Made by a program: the position numbers and the translations under genes. This document shows positions 44,351 to 52,263 of a stretch of 64,000 nt of DNA, piece after piece (position 1 is the first letter of the stretch; each line of letters begins with the position of its first letter). Source of the stretch: JBDHWG01 sp046328505 (lineage in GTDB: Bacteria; Chloroflexota; Anaerolineae; Epilineales; JAHCIE01); contig JAXLWL010000005.1 of assembly GCA_046328505.1 (NCBI GenBank), positions 1-64,000 on the forward strand. Direction: 5' to 3'. Below the pieces are notes generated by a model, which was not told the DNA's origin, did not search any database, and saw nothing but the letters and a program-made list of their open reading frames with translations.

Positions 44351-45328
44351 ATGACACGACTCGGAATCATTGGCGCCGGCTCGCTGGGGCGGTATCACGC
44401 CCTGTGCTGGCGCGCACTCGGCGTCGAAATCGCCGCCGTCTACGATACTGTGCCCGACGCGGCGCAGCGTATGGCTGAGGCGACCGGCGCCGTCGCGTGT
44501 GATAGTTATGTGGACGTCATCCAGCGCGTAGACGTGCTAGACGTCATCACGCCGCCGACGGCCCACCGCGAGGCAACGGTCGCCGGTCTACAGGCCGGGC
44601 GGCCGGTCATCTGCGAGAAGCCCATCGCGCGCAATATGGAGGACGCCCTGGAAATGGCGCGCGTCGCCAAGCAGACGGGGACGCCGCTTTTCATCGCCCA
44701 CGTCGTGCGCTTCTGGCCGCAGTTCGCTCGCATCCACGACCAGATTGCCACTGGCGCGATCGGCGCGCCGGGCATCTACCGCTCGGGCCGTCTCGGCAGC
44801 TACCCTCGCTGGGGGTCGTGGTTCGCGGACGAGGACATGAGCGGTGGGGTGCTCGTGGACGTGATGATTCATGACTTCGACTTTGCCCGCTGGTGCATGG
44901 GCGACGTCGAGCGCATCTACGTGCGCCGCGCCCACTGGCCGGGACCGCAGGAGGGCAAGCACTCGTTCGCTCTACTGCGCTTCGCCAGCGGCGCCGTCGG
45001 GCATATCGAGGGGAGCTGGGATCGGCCACCACGCCAGTTCCAAACGTACGTCGAGATCGTCGGCGACGGGGGCCTGCTCTCAGCGCATAGCGACGCCGAG
45101 AAGCCGATCCGCGTGTCGCTGCACTCAGGCGACCCGGTGGTGTTCGAGACGCCGGTGGAGCAGGACCCGTACATCGCGGAGCTGCGCCACTTCCTCGAAT
45201 GCATCGAGACGGGCGCGACACCGCGCGTCACCGTTCATGATGCCCTCGCCGCTCTTCAGCTCAGCCTCGCCGGCATGGAGTCGGCTCGCACCGGGCGCCC
45301 CGTCACGCTCGCGCCCCTGGAGGTTTAG
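44351..45328 (+). CDS. Gfo/Idh/MocA family oxidoreductase (copy 2)
   Basis: A 325-residue member of the same family. GIIGAGSLGRYHALCW is the dinucleotide site, VLDVITPPTAHREATVAGL and VICEKPIARNMEDA carry the catalytic EKP Lys, and GGVLVDVMIHDFDFARW has the DxxxH active site. It starts 9 bp after copy 1 ends and is followed directly by copy 3. It aligns with copy 3 better than with copy 1. Likely substrates are cyclitols or sugars. Neighbours do not reveal which. Confidence 0.92.
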   Translation: MTRLGIIGAGSLGRYHALCWRALGVEIAAVYDTVPDAAQRMAEATGAVACDSYVDVIQRVDVLDVITPPTAHREATVAGLQAGRPVICEKPIARNMEDALEMARVAKQTGTPLFIAHVVRFWPQFARIHDQIATGAIGAPGIYRSGRLGSYPRWGSWFADEDMSGGVLVDVMIHDFDFARWCMGDVERIYVRRAHWPGPQEGKHSFALLRFASGAVGHIEGSWDRPPRQFQTYVEIVGDGGLLSAHSDAEKPIRVSLHSGDPVVFETPVEQDPYIAELRHFLECIETGATPRVTVHDALAALQLSLAGMESARTGRPVTLAPLEV

Positions 45329-46318
45329 ATGACTGTTCGTGTTGGCATCCTGGGGGTCGCCCACGTCCACACCCCCAGCTACGTGCAGCAGTTGATGGCC
45401 CACCCGAACGCCGCGGTGGTTGGGCTATATGACCGCGACCCGGCGCTGGCGGCGAAGGCGGAGGCAGTCTGGCGCATCCCCGCGATGGAGCTGGAGGACC
45501 TCCTGGGGCAGAACCTCGACGCGGTTGTCATCTGCTCGGAGAACGTTTTCCATCGGCCGCTGGTCGAGGCTGCCACCGGGCGTGTCTCGGCCATTCTGTG
45601 CGAGAAGCCCATCGCGACGACGATGGAGGACGCGCGGGCGATTATCGCCGCCGCCGAGCAGGGCAACTCGCGCCTCATGATCGCCTTCCCCGTGCGCTAC
45701 GCTCCGTCGGTGCGGCAGCTCAAGGAGCTACTCGAAAGCGGCACGCTGGGCGCGGCGCACACCGTGCGCGCTACGAATCACGGCAGCATGCCGGGCGGCT
45801 GGTTTACCGACGCGGCCCTGGCCGGCGGCGGCGCAGTGATGGACCATACCGTCCACGTGATGGACCTGCTGCGCTGGCTGTGGCCGGGGGTCGAGGTCGA
45901 GGAGGTGTACGCCGAAGTCGGTCATGCCCTGCTGCATCCGGACCTGGGCATCGACGACGTGGGCCTGCTGTCGTTCCGCCTGACCAACGGCGTCATCGGG
46001 ACGCTGGACACGAGCTGGTCGCGCCCGCCGACGTACCCCATCTGGGGCGACGTGACGCTGGAAATGGCCGGCGACAAAGGCATCGTGAGCGTCGACGTGT
46101 TCTCGCAGAACGTGCTTTACGCGCCGACGGAGGGCAAGTCGCGCTGGGCGGACTTCGGCGTCAATCTCGACGCGGCGCTCATCGCCGACTTCATCGACAT
46201 GGTGAAAAGCGGCCGGCAGCCGTCCATCACCGGTTGGGACGGCCTGAAGGCGATGGAGGTGGCGCTGGCCGCCTACGAATCGGCCCGCACGGGCGAGCCC
46301 CAGCCGCTCAATCCGTAA
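45329..46318 (+). CDS. Gfo/Idh/MocA family oxidoreductase (copy 3)
   Basis: A 329-residue paralogue: VGILGVAHVHTPSYVQQL (the Gly-rich loop is altered, with GVAHVH in place of GxGxxG), AVVICSENVFHRPLVEAA, ILCEKPIATTMEDA and GGAVMDHTVHVMDLLRWL. The changed loop suggests altered cofactor binding or a scaffold role. The ATG follows the stop of copy 2 with no spacer (TAGATG), so translation is coupled. A strong terminator lies 10 bp after its stop. Confidence 0.92.
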   Translation: MTVRVGILGVAHVHTPSYVQQLMAHPNAAVVGLYDRDPALAAKAEAVWRIPAMELEDLLGQNLDAVVICSENVFHRPLVEAATGRVSAILCEKPIATTMEDARAIIAAAEQGNSRLMIAFPVRYAPSVRQLKELLESGTLGAAHTVRATNHGSMPGGWFTDAALAGGGAVMDHTVHVMDLLRWLWPGVEVEEVYAEVGHALLHPDLGIDDVGLLSFRLTNGVIGTLDTSWSRPPTYPIWGDVTLEMAGDKGIVSVDVFSQNVLYAPTEGKSRWADFGVNLDAALIADFIDMVKSGRQPSITGWDGLKAMEVALAAYESARTGEPQPLNP

Positions 46319-46328
46319 GGAAATACAC

Positions 46329-46374
46329 AACGGCCTGAATGCGGGGGGGAGATCACATTCAGGCCGTTGCATCT
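46329..46374 (+). terminator. Rho-independent terminator after the oxidoreductase operon
   Basis: A perfect 13-bp stem (46329-46341 with 46356-46368, core AACGGCCTGAATG), then T-rich sequence including TTTTT at 46380 and beyond. It faces the convergent ddl gene. Confidence 0.85.
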
Positions 46375-46400
46375 GAGAGTTTTTCGTTTTTCTGAGAGGT

Positions 46401-46437
46401 CGGTGGAGGTTAGTCACCGTTAGTGTGTAGTCTACAG
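46401..46437. repeat. 37-bp conserved post-terminator element, copy 1
   Basis: The 37-bp sequence, opening CGGTGGAGGTTAGTCACCG and closing GTAGTCTACAG, matches 50384-50420 with two differences. It contains an inverted repeat (CGGTG...CACCG) and an 11-bp palindrome (TGTAGTCTACA) in both copies. It lies between convergent genes, past the terminator. Confidence 0.75.
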
Positions 46438-46485
46438 CCTCCACCTTAAGCGCGGATGAAGCGAACCTTAGGCGACGATGAGTGT

Positions 46486-47631
46486 TTACTCTCGATCCGT
46501 GCGATTGCGCTGGCGGTCGCTGTGGCGCTCCACGGCCAGCCGTACCAGCCGCCGGCATACCTCCGCGTAGCTCACCCCACTCGCCTCCCACATCCTGGCG
46601 TACATGCTCATCGGCGTGAAGCCCGGCATTGTGTTGATCTCACTCAGCCAGAGCTCGCCGGTCTGTCGGTCGAGCAGGAAGTCCACCCGGCTCAGGCCGC
46701 TCGCGTCGATGGCCTTGAACGCCAGCGCGGCCAGCCGCCGTATCTCGTCCGTTGTTGCCTGCGGCAGCCGGGCGGGCAGGATGAGGCACGTCTCGTCGTC
46801 GACGTACTTGGCGTCGTAGTCGTACCACTCGCGGGCGGGAATGATCTCACCCGGCAGAGACACGTCAGGCTCGTCATTCCCCAGCACCGACACTTCGATC
46901 TCCCGCGCGTCTATGCCCTGCTCGACCACAATCTTGCGGTCGTAGCTCGCCGCCAGGGCGAGGGCCGGCCGCAGCTCGCCCGCGTGGTGCACTTTCGAGA
47001 TGCCCACAGACGAGCCGCTGTTAGCGGGCTTGACGAACATCGGGTAGCGCAGCGCGGCCTCGATCTGCTGTACTACCGTGTCAGGCGTGGTCTCCCATCG
47101 GGCGCGCATGACCATCAGGTATGGAACGACGGGTAGGCCGACGGCGGCGAACACAGCCTTCATCATGGCCTTGTCCATGCCGACGGACGACGCCATGACC
47201 CCGCAGCCGACATAGGCGACATCGGCCATCTCCAGGAGCCCCTGCACCGTGCCGTCTTCGCCGTAAGTGCCGTGCAGCACCGGAAAGATCACGTCCAGGC
47301 CCGCGAGGCGCGGTGAGCCGTTGGCCGCCAGCGAATCCCCGCCACGCTCCAGGCGCATCAGGCCGCCCTGCTGGGATGGGTCGGGCAAGAGGGCGACCGG
47401 CGCCGAGCCTTCGGATGTCCCGTCGCTCAACGCCCGCCACGGGTCACCGCCGGCGATCCAGCGTCCCTCCCGCGTGATGCCGATAGGGACGATCTCGACG
47501 TCGTCGCCGGCGAGATTGTCCATCACGGCGCGGGCGGACGCCAGGGAGACTTCGTGCTCGGCGGAACGTCCACCAAACAAAACGCCCACCCGCAAACGGC
47601 GCGGCGGCGTCTGGTCGCTTGTCTCGCTCAT
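46486..47631 (-). CDS. ddl: D-alanine--D-alanine ligase
   Basis: A 381-residue ATP-grasp ligase that makes the D-Ala-D-Ala end of peptidoglycan precursors. LFGGRSAEHEVSLASA is the N-terminal substrate loop, VFPVLHGTYGEDGTVQGLLE and the ATP-binding FVKPANSGSSVGISKV follow, and the C-terminal ELWLSEINTMPGFTPMSMY has the Mg ligands (Glu, Asn). EWYDYDAKY is the omega-loop; its Tyr fits a D-Ala (not D-lactate) enzyme. It is encoded downstream of, and overlaps by 4 bp, a tiny ClpX zinc-domain gene. Confidence 0.97.
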   Translation of the reverse strand: MSETSDQTPPRRLRVGVLFGGRSAEHEVSLASARAVMDNLAGDDVEIVPIGITREGRWIAGGDPWRALSDGTSEGSAPVALLPDPSQQGGLMRLERGGDSLAANGSPRLAGLDVIFPVLHGTYGEDGTVQGLLEMADVAYVGCGVMASSVGMDKAMMKAVFAAVGLPVVPYLMVMRARWETTPDTVVQQIEAALRYPMFVKPANSGSSVGISKVHHAGELRPALALAASYDRKIVVEQGIDAREIEVSVLGNDEPDVSLPGEIIPAREWYDYDAKYVDDETCLILPARLPQATTDEIRRLAALAFKAIDASGLSRVDFLLDRQTGELWLSEINTMPGFTPMSMYARMWEASGVSYAEVCRRLVRLAVERHSDRQRNRTDRE

Positions 47632-47840
47632 GACGAAGTTCCCGGCGTCTTTTTGGCGGCCTCGGCCGACTCAAGCTCCTGAAGTAGACGATAGTACAGA
47701 GCGACGCACTCGTTGCAGATGTAGGTGTCGTGGAGGCCGGGAATGAGGCGAGCCACCTGGCTCTGGCTCTTCTGGCAGAAGGAGCACTGCTTCGTCCACT
47801 TTCCTGTGCCGCGTAACCGATCAACAGCGCTCTCAGGCAT
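47628..47840 (-). CDS. Stand-alone ClpX-type zinc-binding domain protein
   Basis: A 70-residue protein that is just the C4 zinc finger of ClpX (Cys19, 22, 42, 45; KQCSFCQKSQSQVARLI and TYICNECVALY) with a short charged tail. In ClpX this domain dimerises and recruits substrates and adaptors to the ClpXP protease; here there is no ATPase. It may act as a free adaptor or competitor (inference). It overlaps ddl by ATGA and is its only operon partner, so it may be made in step with a wall-synthesis enzyme. A repeat element lies directly upstream. Confidence 0.85.
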   Translation of the reverse strand: MPESAVDRLRGTGKWTKQCSFCQKSQSQVARLIPGLHDTYICNECVALYYRLLQELESAEAAKKTPGTSS

Positions 47841-47859
47841 GATAACTATCCCCTAATGC

Positions 47860-48008
47860 GTCATTGCGAGCGCAGCGAAGCAATCCCTCGTCCCTGCAAA
47901 CGGGTGCTATGCGCAGCATGGCATCCGTGTTGCCCGCCGCGAGATTGCTTCGTCTGTGGGGAGCTACCGCCCCCCACACCCCCGGAGGCGTCCGCCTCGC
48001 AATGACAC
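47860..48008. repeat. Palindromic repeat, C module alone (diverged)
   Basis: GTCATTGCGAGCGCAGCGAAGC at 47860 to CGCCTCGCAATGAC ending 48007, between the zinc-finger gene and RNase Z. The internal part holds GAGATTGCTTCGTC and a run of C (CCCCCCACACCCCC). It is longer than other C copies (about 149 against about 122 bp). Confidence 0.75.
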
Positions 48009-48066
48009 CGTACCCTGGTAGACATCAGGCTATTCTAGCCATATCCAGGAAGACGGTCAACCATGC

Positions 48067-48072
48067 TATAAT
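48067..48072 (+). promoter_or_regulatory. -10 box of rnz, leaderless
   Basis: A perfect TATAAT only 7 nt before the ATG at 48080, with no Shine-Dalgarno sequence. The mRNA is probably leaderless. No clear -35 box is seen. Confidence 0.5.
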
Positions 48073-48079
48073 TGACCCC

Positions 48080-49030
48080 ATGTTCGAACTCGTCTTCCTC
48101 GGCACAGCCGCCTCCGCGCCCTCGGCGTGGCGTAACCTTCCATCCACCCTCGTGTTCCACGAAGACCGCCGCTTCATCGTGGACGTGGGCGAGGGCACCC
48201 AGCGCCAGCTCCTCAAGAGCGGCGTCGGCTTCAAGCGGCTCAACACCGTCCTGCTCACCCACGGCCACCTGGACCACATCCTGGGTCTCGGTGGCCTCAT
48301 CTCGACCTTTGCCCGCTGGGAGGCCATCGATACCTTCGATATCTACGGGGGACGCGCCACACTGGAGCGCGTGCGCGACCTCATGAAGGTGGTCATTCGC
48401 GGCGGCGAGGTCAAGGTCAAGATTAACCTGATAGAGGTCGAGCCTGGCGTCATCATCCAGGCCAAGGGGTTCACCGTCAGCGCATTCCCGGTGAATCACC
48501 GCGGCGGGTCCTCCTTCGGCTATACCTTTGACGAGCCGCCTCGCCGCCCGTTCCTGGCCGACGAGGCCGCGCGCCTTGGCGTACCCGCCGGGCCCGAGCG
48601 CCGCGATCTCGTAGCGGGCCGCCCCATCACGCTGCCCACCGGCGTCACCGTTTTGCCCGACCAAGTGCTCGGCCCGGAGATTCCCGGCGTGCGCGTCGTC
48701 TATATCGGCGACGTGACTCGCGCCGAGGGGCTGGTCGAGGCGGCGGCCGGCGCCGATGCCCTCGTGATCGAGGCGACGTTCGCGGCTGCCGACGTCGAGC
48801 TGGCGCGTAGCTTCGGCCACATCACGGCGACCGAGTCGGCGGAGATCGCGCGCGCCGCCGAGGTCAGGCAGCTTTACCTGACGCATATCTCCCGCCGCTA
48901 CAACGGGCGTGAGCTGGAGGCCGAGGCGCGGGCCATTTTCCCGCGCACGATGGTCGTCGACGACCTGGACCACTACCGCGTCACGCGCGACGATCCGTGT
49001 CAGCGAGTGCGCGCTACCGAGAACGAGTAG
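48080..49030 (+). CDS. rnz: Ribonuclease Z
   Basis: A 316-residue tRNA 3'-processing endonuclease of the metallo-beta-lactamase fold. VFLGTAASAPSAWRN opens the fold. The HxHxDH zinc motif is THGHLDHILGL. AFPVNHRGGSSFGY, VVYIGDVTRAEG, SFGHITATESAEIA and LTHISRRY complete the set. It trims 3' trailers of tRNAs, needed when the CCA end is not encoded, as for the tRNA-Arg at 56669. ATG 48080 follows a -10 box by 7 nt. An open frame reaching 47864 lies inside the repeat. It is followed 7 bp later by the CNNM/CorC gene. Confidence 0.95.
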   Translation: MFELVFLGTAASAPSAWRNLPSTLVFHEDRRFIVDVGEGTQRQLLKSGVGFKRLNTVLLTHGHLDHILGLGGLISTFARWEAIDTFDIYGGRATLERVRDLMKVVIRGGEVKVKINLIEVEPGVIIQAKGFTVSAFPVNHRGGSSFGYTFDEPPRRPFLADEAARLGVPAGPERRDLVAGRPITLPTGVTVLPDQVLGPEIPGVRVVYIGDVTRAEGLVEAAAGADALVIEATFAAADVELARSFGHITATESAEIARAAEVRQLYLTHISRRYNGRELEAEARAIFPRTMVVDDLDHYRVTRDDPCQRVRATENE

Positions 49031-49037
49031 ACGAATC

Positions 49038-50342
49038 ATGGCGCTCGCTATCGAAATCGCCGTCGTGCTCGTGCTGGTTGTCCTCAACGGCTTTTTCGCC
49101 ATGGCCGAGCTGGCGGTCGTCTCGTCGCGCAAGGCGCGTCTTCAGCACCGGGCCGACAAGGGCGACGCGGGCGCGGCGGCGGCGTTGCGCCTGGCCGAGA
49201 ACCCCGACCGCTTTCTGTCCACCGTTCAGATTGGCATCACCCTCATCGGCATCCTCGCCGGCGCGTTCGGCGGCGCGACCCTGTCGGCGTCCCTCGCTTA
49301 CATCCTCGACCCGTACCTGGGCATATACAGCCAGGCGGTCGCGACCCTGGTCATCGTTCTATTGATCACCTACCTGTCCCTGGTGATCGGCGAGCTTGTC
49401 CCGAAGCGGCTGGCGCTCCGAAATCCGGAGGGCATCGCCAGCCGAGTCGCGCGGCCCATGACGACGATCAGCCGCCTGGCGTCGCCCGCCGTCGCGCTGC
49501 TGACGCCGTCGAGTAACCTTTTGTTGCGCCTGCTCGGTATCTCGCCCTCGGACAGCCCGCAGATCACCGAGGAGGAGATTCGCCAGCTCATCGTCGAAGG
49601 GACGGAAGCGGGCGTGTTTGAGGAGGCCGAGCAGCACATGATGGAGGGCGTCATCAGATTGGGCGACCAGCGTGTCAGCGACCTCATGACGCCGCGAACG
49701 GATGTGATCTGGCTCGATGTGACGGACACGCCTGACGAGCACTGGCAGACGATCTGCGCGAACCACCACTCCCAGTACCCGGTCATAGACGGCTCGGCGG
49801 ACCGCGTGCTCGGGATTGCGGCGACGAAAGACCTCTGGCCTTCGGCGATGGGCGAGCCGATTGATGTCCAGGCGGCGACGAGGGCCGCGCTGTTCGTCCC
49901 GGAGACGCTGCTCGCGCTCTCTTTGCTGGAGACATTCCGCGAGACAGGCGCGCGCGTGGCCATAGTCACGGACGAGTATGGCGGAACCCAGGGCATCGTC
50001 AGTGTGACCGACGTGCTGCGCGCAATTGTCGGCGAGGTAGCGGCTGAACCCGCTGAAGAGGCGGGCGCGATTCGGCGCGACGATGGCTCGTGGCTGGTCG
50101 ACGGGAGCCTCGGCGTGGAGGAGATGAGCGAGATCGTGGGGGTAGGGCTGCCGCCGGACGACGAGCGAGCCGACTATCAGACGCTCGGCGGGTTCGTCAT
50201 GGCGCAGCTCGGACGCGTACCGCGCGCGGGTGACTCGTTCAAGTGGCTAGGGTTTGGCTTCGAGGTGATGGACATGGATGGGCGGCGCGTGGACAAGGTG
50301 CTCGTCACGCCGCCGTCCGACGCCAAAGACACAACGGCCTGA
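49038..50342 (+). CDS. CNNM/CorC (HlyC) family transporter-associated protein
   Basis: A 434-residue membrane protein of the CorC/CNNM family. The DUF21 membrane domain (about residues 1-190) has LNGFFAMAELAVVSSRK. Paired CBS domains (about 205-330) include SDLMTPRTDVIWLD and TDEYGGTQGIVSVTDVLRAIVGE. A C-terminal CorC_HlyC domain (WLVDGSLGVEEMSE to VMDMDGRRVDKV) ends the protein. Such proteins take part in Mg or Co efflux, with the CBS pair binding Mg-ATP. It probably shares a transcript with rnz. Confidence 0.94.
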   Translation: MALAIEIAVVLVLVVLNGFFAMAELAVVSSRKARLQHRADKGDAGAAAALRLAENPDRFLSTVQIGITLIGILAGAFGGATLSASLAYILDPYLGIYSQAVATLVIVLLITYLSLVIGELVPKRLALRNPEGIASRVARPMTTISRLASPAVALLTPSSNLLLRLLGISPSDSPQITEEEIRQLIVEGTEAGVFEEAEQHMMEGVIRLGDQRVSDLMTPRTDVIWLDVTDTPDEHWQTICANHHSQYPVIDGSADRVLGIAATKDLWPSAMGEPIDVQAATRAALFVPETLLALSLLETFRETGARVAIVTDEYGGTQGIVSVTDVLRAIVGEVAAEPAEEAGAIRRDDGSWLVDGSLGVEEMSEIVGVGLPPDDERADYQTLGGFVMAQLGRVPRAGDSFKWLGFGFEVMDMDGRRVDKVLVTPPSDAKDTTA

Positions 50343-50373
50343 TTGCGTTGGGAGTACGCAGCCAGGCCGTTGT
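50331..50373 (+). terminator. Rho-independent-like terminator overlapping the CNNM stop
   Basis: An 11-bp perfect stem (ACAACGGCCTG, 50331-50341, with 50363-50373) whose left arm contains the stop codon of the CNNM gene. An inner TGCG/CGCA pair extends it. The stem sequence closely resembles the one at 46329. Confidence 0.75.
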
Positions 50374-50383
50374 GTCTGAGAGG

Positions 50384-50420
50384 CGGTGGAGGTTAGTCAC
50401 CGTTACTATGTAGTCTACAG
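50384..50420. repeat. 37-bp conserved post-terminator element, copy 2
   Basis: It matches 46401-46437 in 35 of 37 positions, including CGGTG...CACCG and TGTAGTCTACA. It again lies past a terminator between convergent genes. Further loosely shared blocks (TTAAGC, TTAGGCGA, AAGCGAA) follow in both copies. Confidence 0.75.
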
Positions 50421-50449
50421 GCCCAAGATTAAGCCAGTATTAGGCGATG

Positions 50450-51295
50450 TTAAAGCGAAGATAAGTCTTTGTCTTCGATCGAGAAACGATACACCTCATA
50501 GTCTCTCGTCTCGTCGAAGCCCACCTTCTCCGCGACTCGCTGAGAGGGACGGTTCTCCTCCAGGCAGTGCCAGTGCACCGTCAGGCCGCGCGCCAGGCAC
50601 GTCTCCACACACGCCGCCGCCGTCCGCACCGCCAGGTTGCGCCCACGGTAGTCCGGCGCCGTCGCCAGCCCAAGCTCGTAGTTGCGCCCACTGACGAACA
50701 CCGACAGGCACCAGCTCGCGATAGTCGTCTCCCCATAAACCACGCAGTAGCCGATCCCCTTCGCCTCGAATGCCTCCACCGACGGCCAGAAGGAGAGTAC
50801 CCAGCCGCGCACCTGGTCGGCGTTCACCAGGTCGTTGCCGTCGAGGAGCGCGGCGGTGATGGGCCGCATCTGCGTGTCAGGCGGCATACCGATGCGCCAG
50901 TTCCAGGCGAGGTGCTCTAGGGTGTAGTAACGCCGCGCCGCCTTCTCCGGCTGCCAGCCGGCAAGGATCGTCCGTTCGATGACCGGCTCCCACGCGGGGC
51001 GGTCGAAGTGCAGAGAGAGGTAGGGAATCCAGCGGCGTCGGGCGTCGGGGACGATCTCGTCGCGGATGAGGGCGGCCAGGGCAAGGGTAACGTCGGCGTT
51101 GTTGGGGTTGCCCGCGACGAGCATCGCGTCCTGCATGTCCCAGATGAACGCGGTCGTCGGGTGGTCAACGTCGTCGGCGAAGACCCAGCCCGGCGTGTTC
51201 CCGTCGAGGACGGAGTCGATCACGATGTTGTAACGCAGCGCCTCGAACAGTGGTTGCACAATGGGGTATTGTTCGGGCGTAAGCTTGTGCAGCAT
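50450..51295 (-). CDS. GNAT acetyltransferase family protein (ZmaR-like)
   Basis: A 281-residue protein. The C-terminal third is a GNAT fold with ASWCLSVFVSGRNYELGLATAPDYRGRNLAVRTAAACVE and the closing WHCLEENRPSQRVAEKVGF, the pattern of the GNAT subgroup that includes zwittermicin-resistance protein. The N-terminal two thirds (TPEQYPIVQPLFEAL, AFIWDMQDAMLVAG) are a divergent partner domain. ATG 51295 has AGAGGG upstream. It is a single gene between two repeats, substrate unknown. Confidence 0.85.
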   Translation of the reverse strand: MLHKLTPEQYPIVQPLFEALRYNIVIDSVLDGNTPGWVFADDVDHPTTAFIWDMQDAMLVAGNPNNADVTLALAALIRDEIVPDARRRWIPYLSLHFDRPAWEPVIERTILAGWQPEKAARRYYTLEHLAWNWRIGMPPDTQMRPITAALLDGNDLVNADQVRGWVLSFWPSVEAFEAKGIGYCVVYGETTIASWCLSVFVSGRNYELGLATAPDYRGRNLAVRTAAACVETCLARGLTVHWHCLEENRPSQRVAEKVGFDETRDYEVYRFSIEDKDLSSL

Positions 51296-51329
51296 ATCCG
51301 GTCCCTCTGAACTACACTGGATACGAGTT

Positions 51330-51405
51330 TGCCACAGAGGCACAGAGAACGCAGAGGGGAGAGGTGTTGGTCTGTTTTTCTCCGTGTCCTCTCTGGCTCT
51401 GTGGC
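51330..51405. repeat. CACAGAGGC palindromic repeat, copy 1
   Basis: GCCACAGAGGCACAGAGA... with the inverted arm TCTCTGGCTCTGTGGC, about 76 bp, able to form a long imperfect hairpin. Related copy at 53130-53195. Similar elements are scattered in many unrelated bacterial genomes. Confidence 0.8.
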
Positions 51406-51415
51406 TAGTATTCCA

Positions 51416-52261
51416 TCACGGCGTAAACGCCGGGGCTTTGCCGTTGAGGATGCCCTGCGAGCGCTCCTCAATTCGGCGGCGCATGTCGTCGTCGTCGGGA
51501 ATCACGATGTAGAAGCGCTCCTCGCGGATGGCCTCGAACACGGCGTCGGCGACCGCGCTCGGCTGGATGCCGGCCGCCAGCGCCTGCTGAATCAGGTTGT
51601 AGAAGAACAATTGCTCGGGGGTCGGCTCGACGGGCGGGTTCGCCAACTCCGCGGGGCGGCTGCGCTCGGCTTCGAAGATGCGCGTCTGCACCCAGCTCGG
51701 GCAGAGGACGGAGACCTTGACCAGCGCGTTACGCTGGGCGAGCGCAAAGAACATGTTCTCCGACAGGGCGACGACAGCATGCTTCGTCAGCTGATACGAG
51801 GCGTTGGGATGATAGGCGAGCAGCCCGGCCAGCGACGCGGTGTTGACGATGTGCGCCGGTTCGTTCTGGGCAAGCATGATCGGCGTGAAAATCTTGACGC
51901 CGTTGATCGGCCCCCAGAGATTGACGCCCAGTACCCAGTCCCAGTCGTTCCACGTCGTGTCCCACGGTGTAAGGCCCGCGCCGACGCCGGCGTTGTTGAA
52001 CAGGAGATGCACCTTGCCAAACGCGGCCAGCGTTTTGTCGGCGAGCGTCTGCACATCCTCGCGCTTCGAGACGTCCGTGCGGACGCTGATGGCGTCGGCG
52101 CCGCCTTCCCTCAGCGCCGCCTCCATCTGTGCCAGCCCTGCCTCGTCCACGTCCGCCAGGACGACGCGCATGCCTTCCTCGGCGCAGCGCTGCGCCAGCG
52201 CCTGACCGATGCCGCTGGCCGCGCCGGTGACGACGGCGACCTTCCCCTTGAAATCGTTCAT
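51416..52261 (-). CDS. Short-chain dehydrogenase/reductase (SDR)
   Basis: A 281-residue classical SDR: cofactor loop VTGAASGIGQALA, acidic VVLADVDEAGL (Asp after strand 2 favours NAD(H)), LLFNNAGVGAG, the catalytic Ser in IVNTASLAG and YxxxK in ASYQLTKHAV. It starts 2 bp after the hydrolase stop upstream, so they form an operon. The substrate is unknown; a secondary alcohol or ketone that the hydrolase releases is a possible link (inference). Confidence 0.92.
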   Translation of the reverse strand: MNDFKGKVAVVTGAASGIGQALAQRCAEEGMRVVLADVDEAGLAQMEAALREGGADAISVRTDVSKREDVQTLADKTLAAFGKVHLLFNNAGVGAGLTPWDTTWNDWDWVLGVNLWGPINGVKIFTPIMLAQNEPAHIVNTASLAGLLAYHPNASYQLTKHAVVALSENMFFALAQRNALVKVSVLCPSWVQTRIFEAERSRPAELANPPVEPTPEQLFFYNLIQQALAAGIQPSAVADAVFEAIREERFYIVIPDDDDMRRRIEERSQGILNGKAPAFTP

Positions 52262-52263
52262 GT

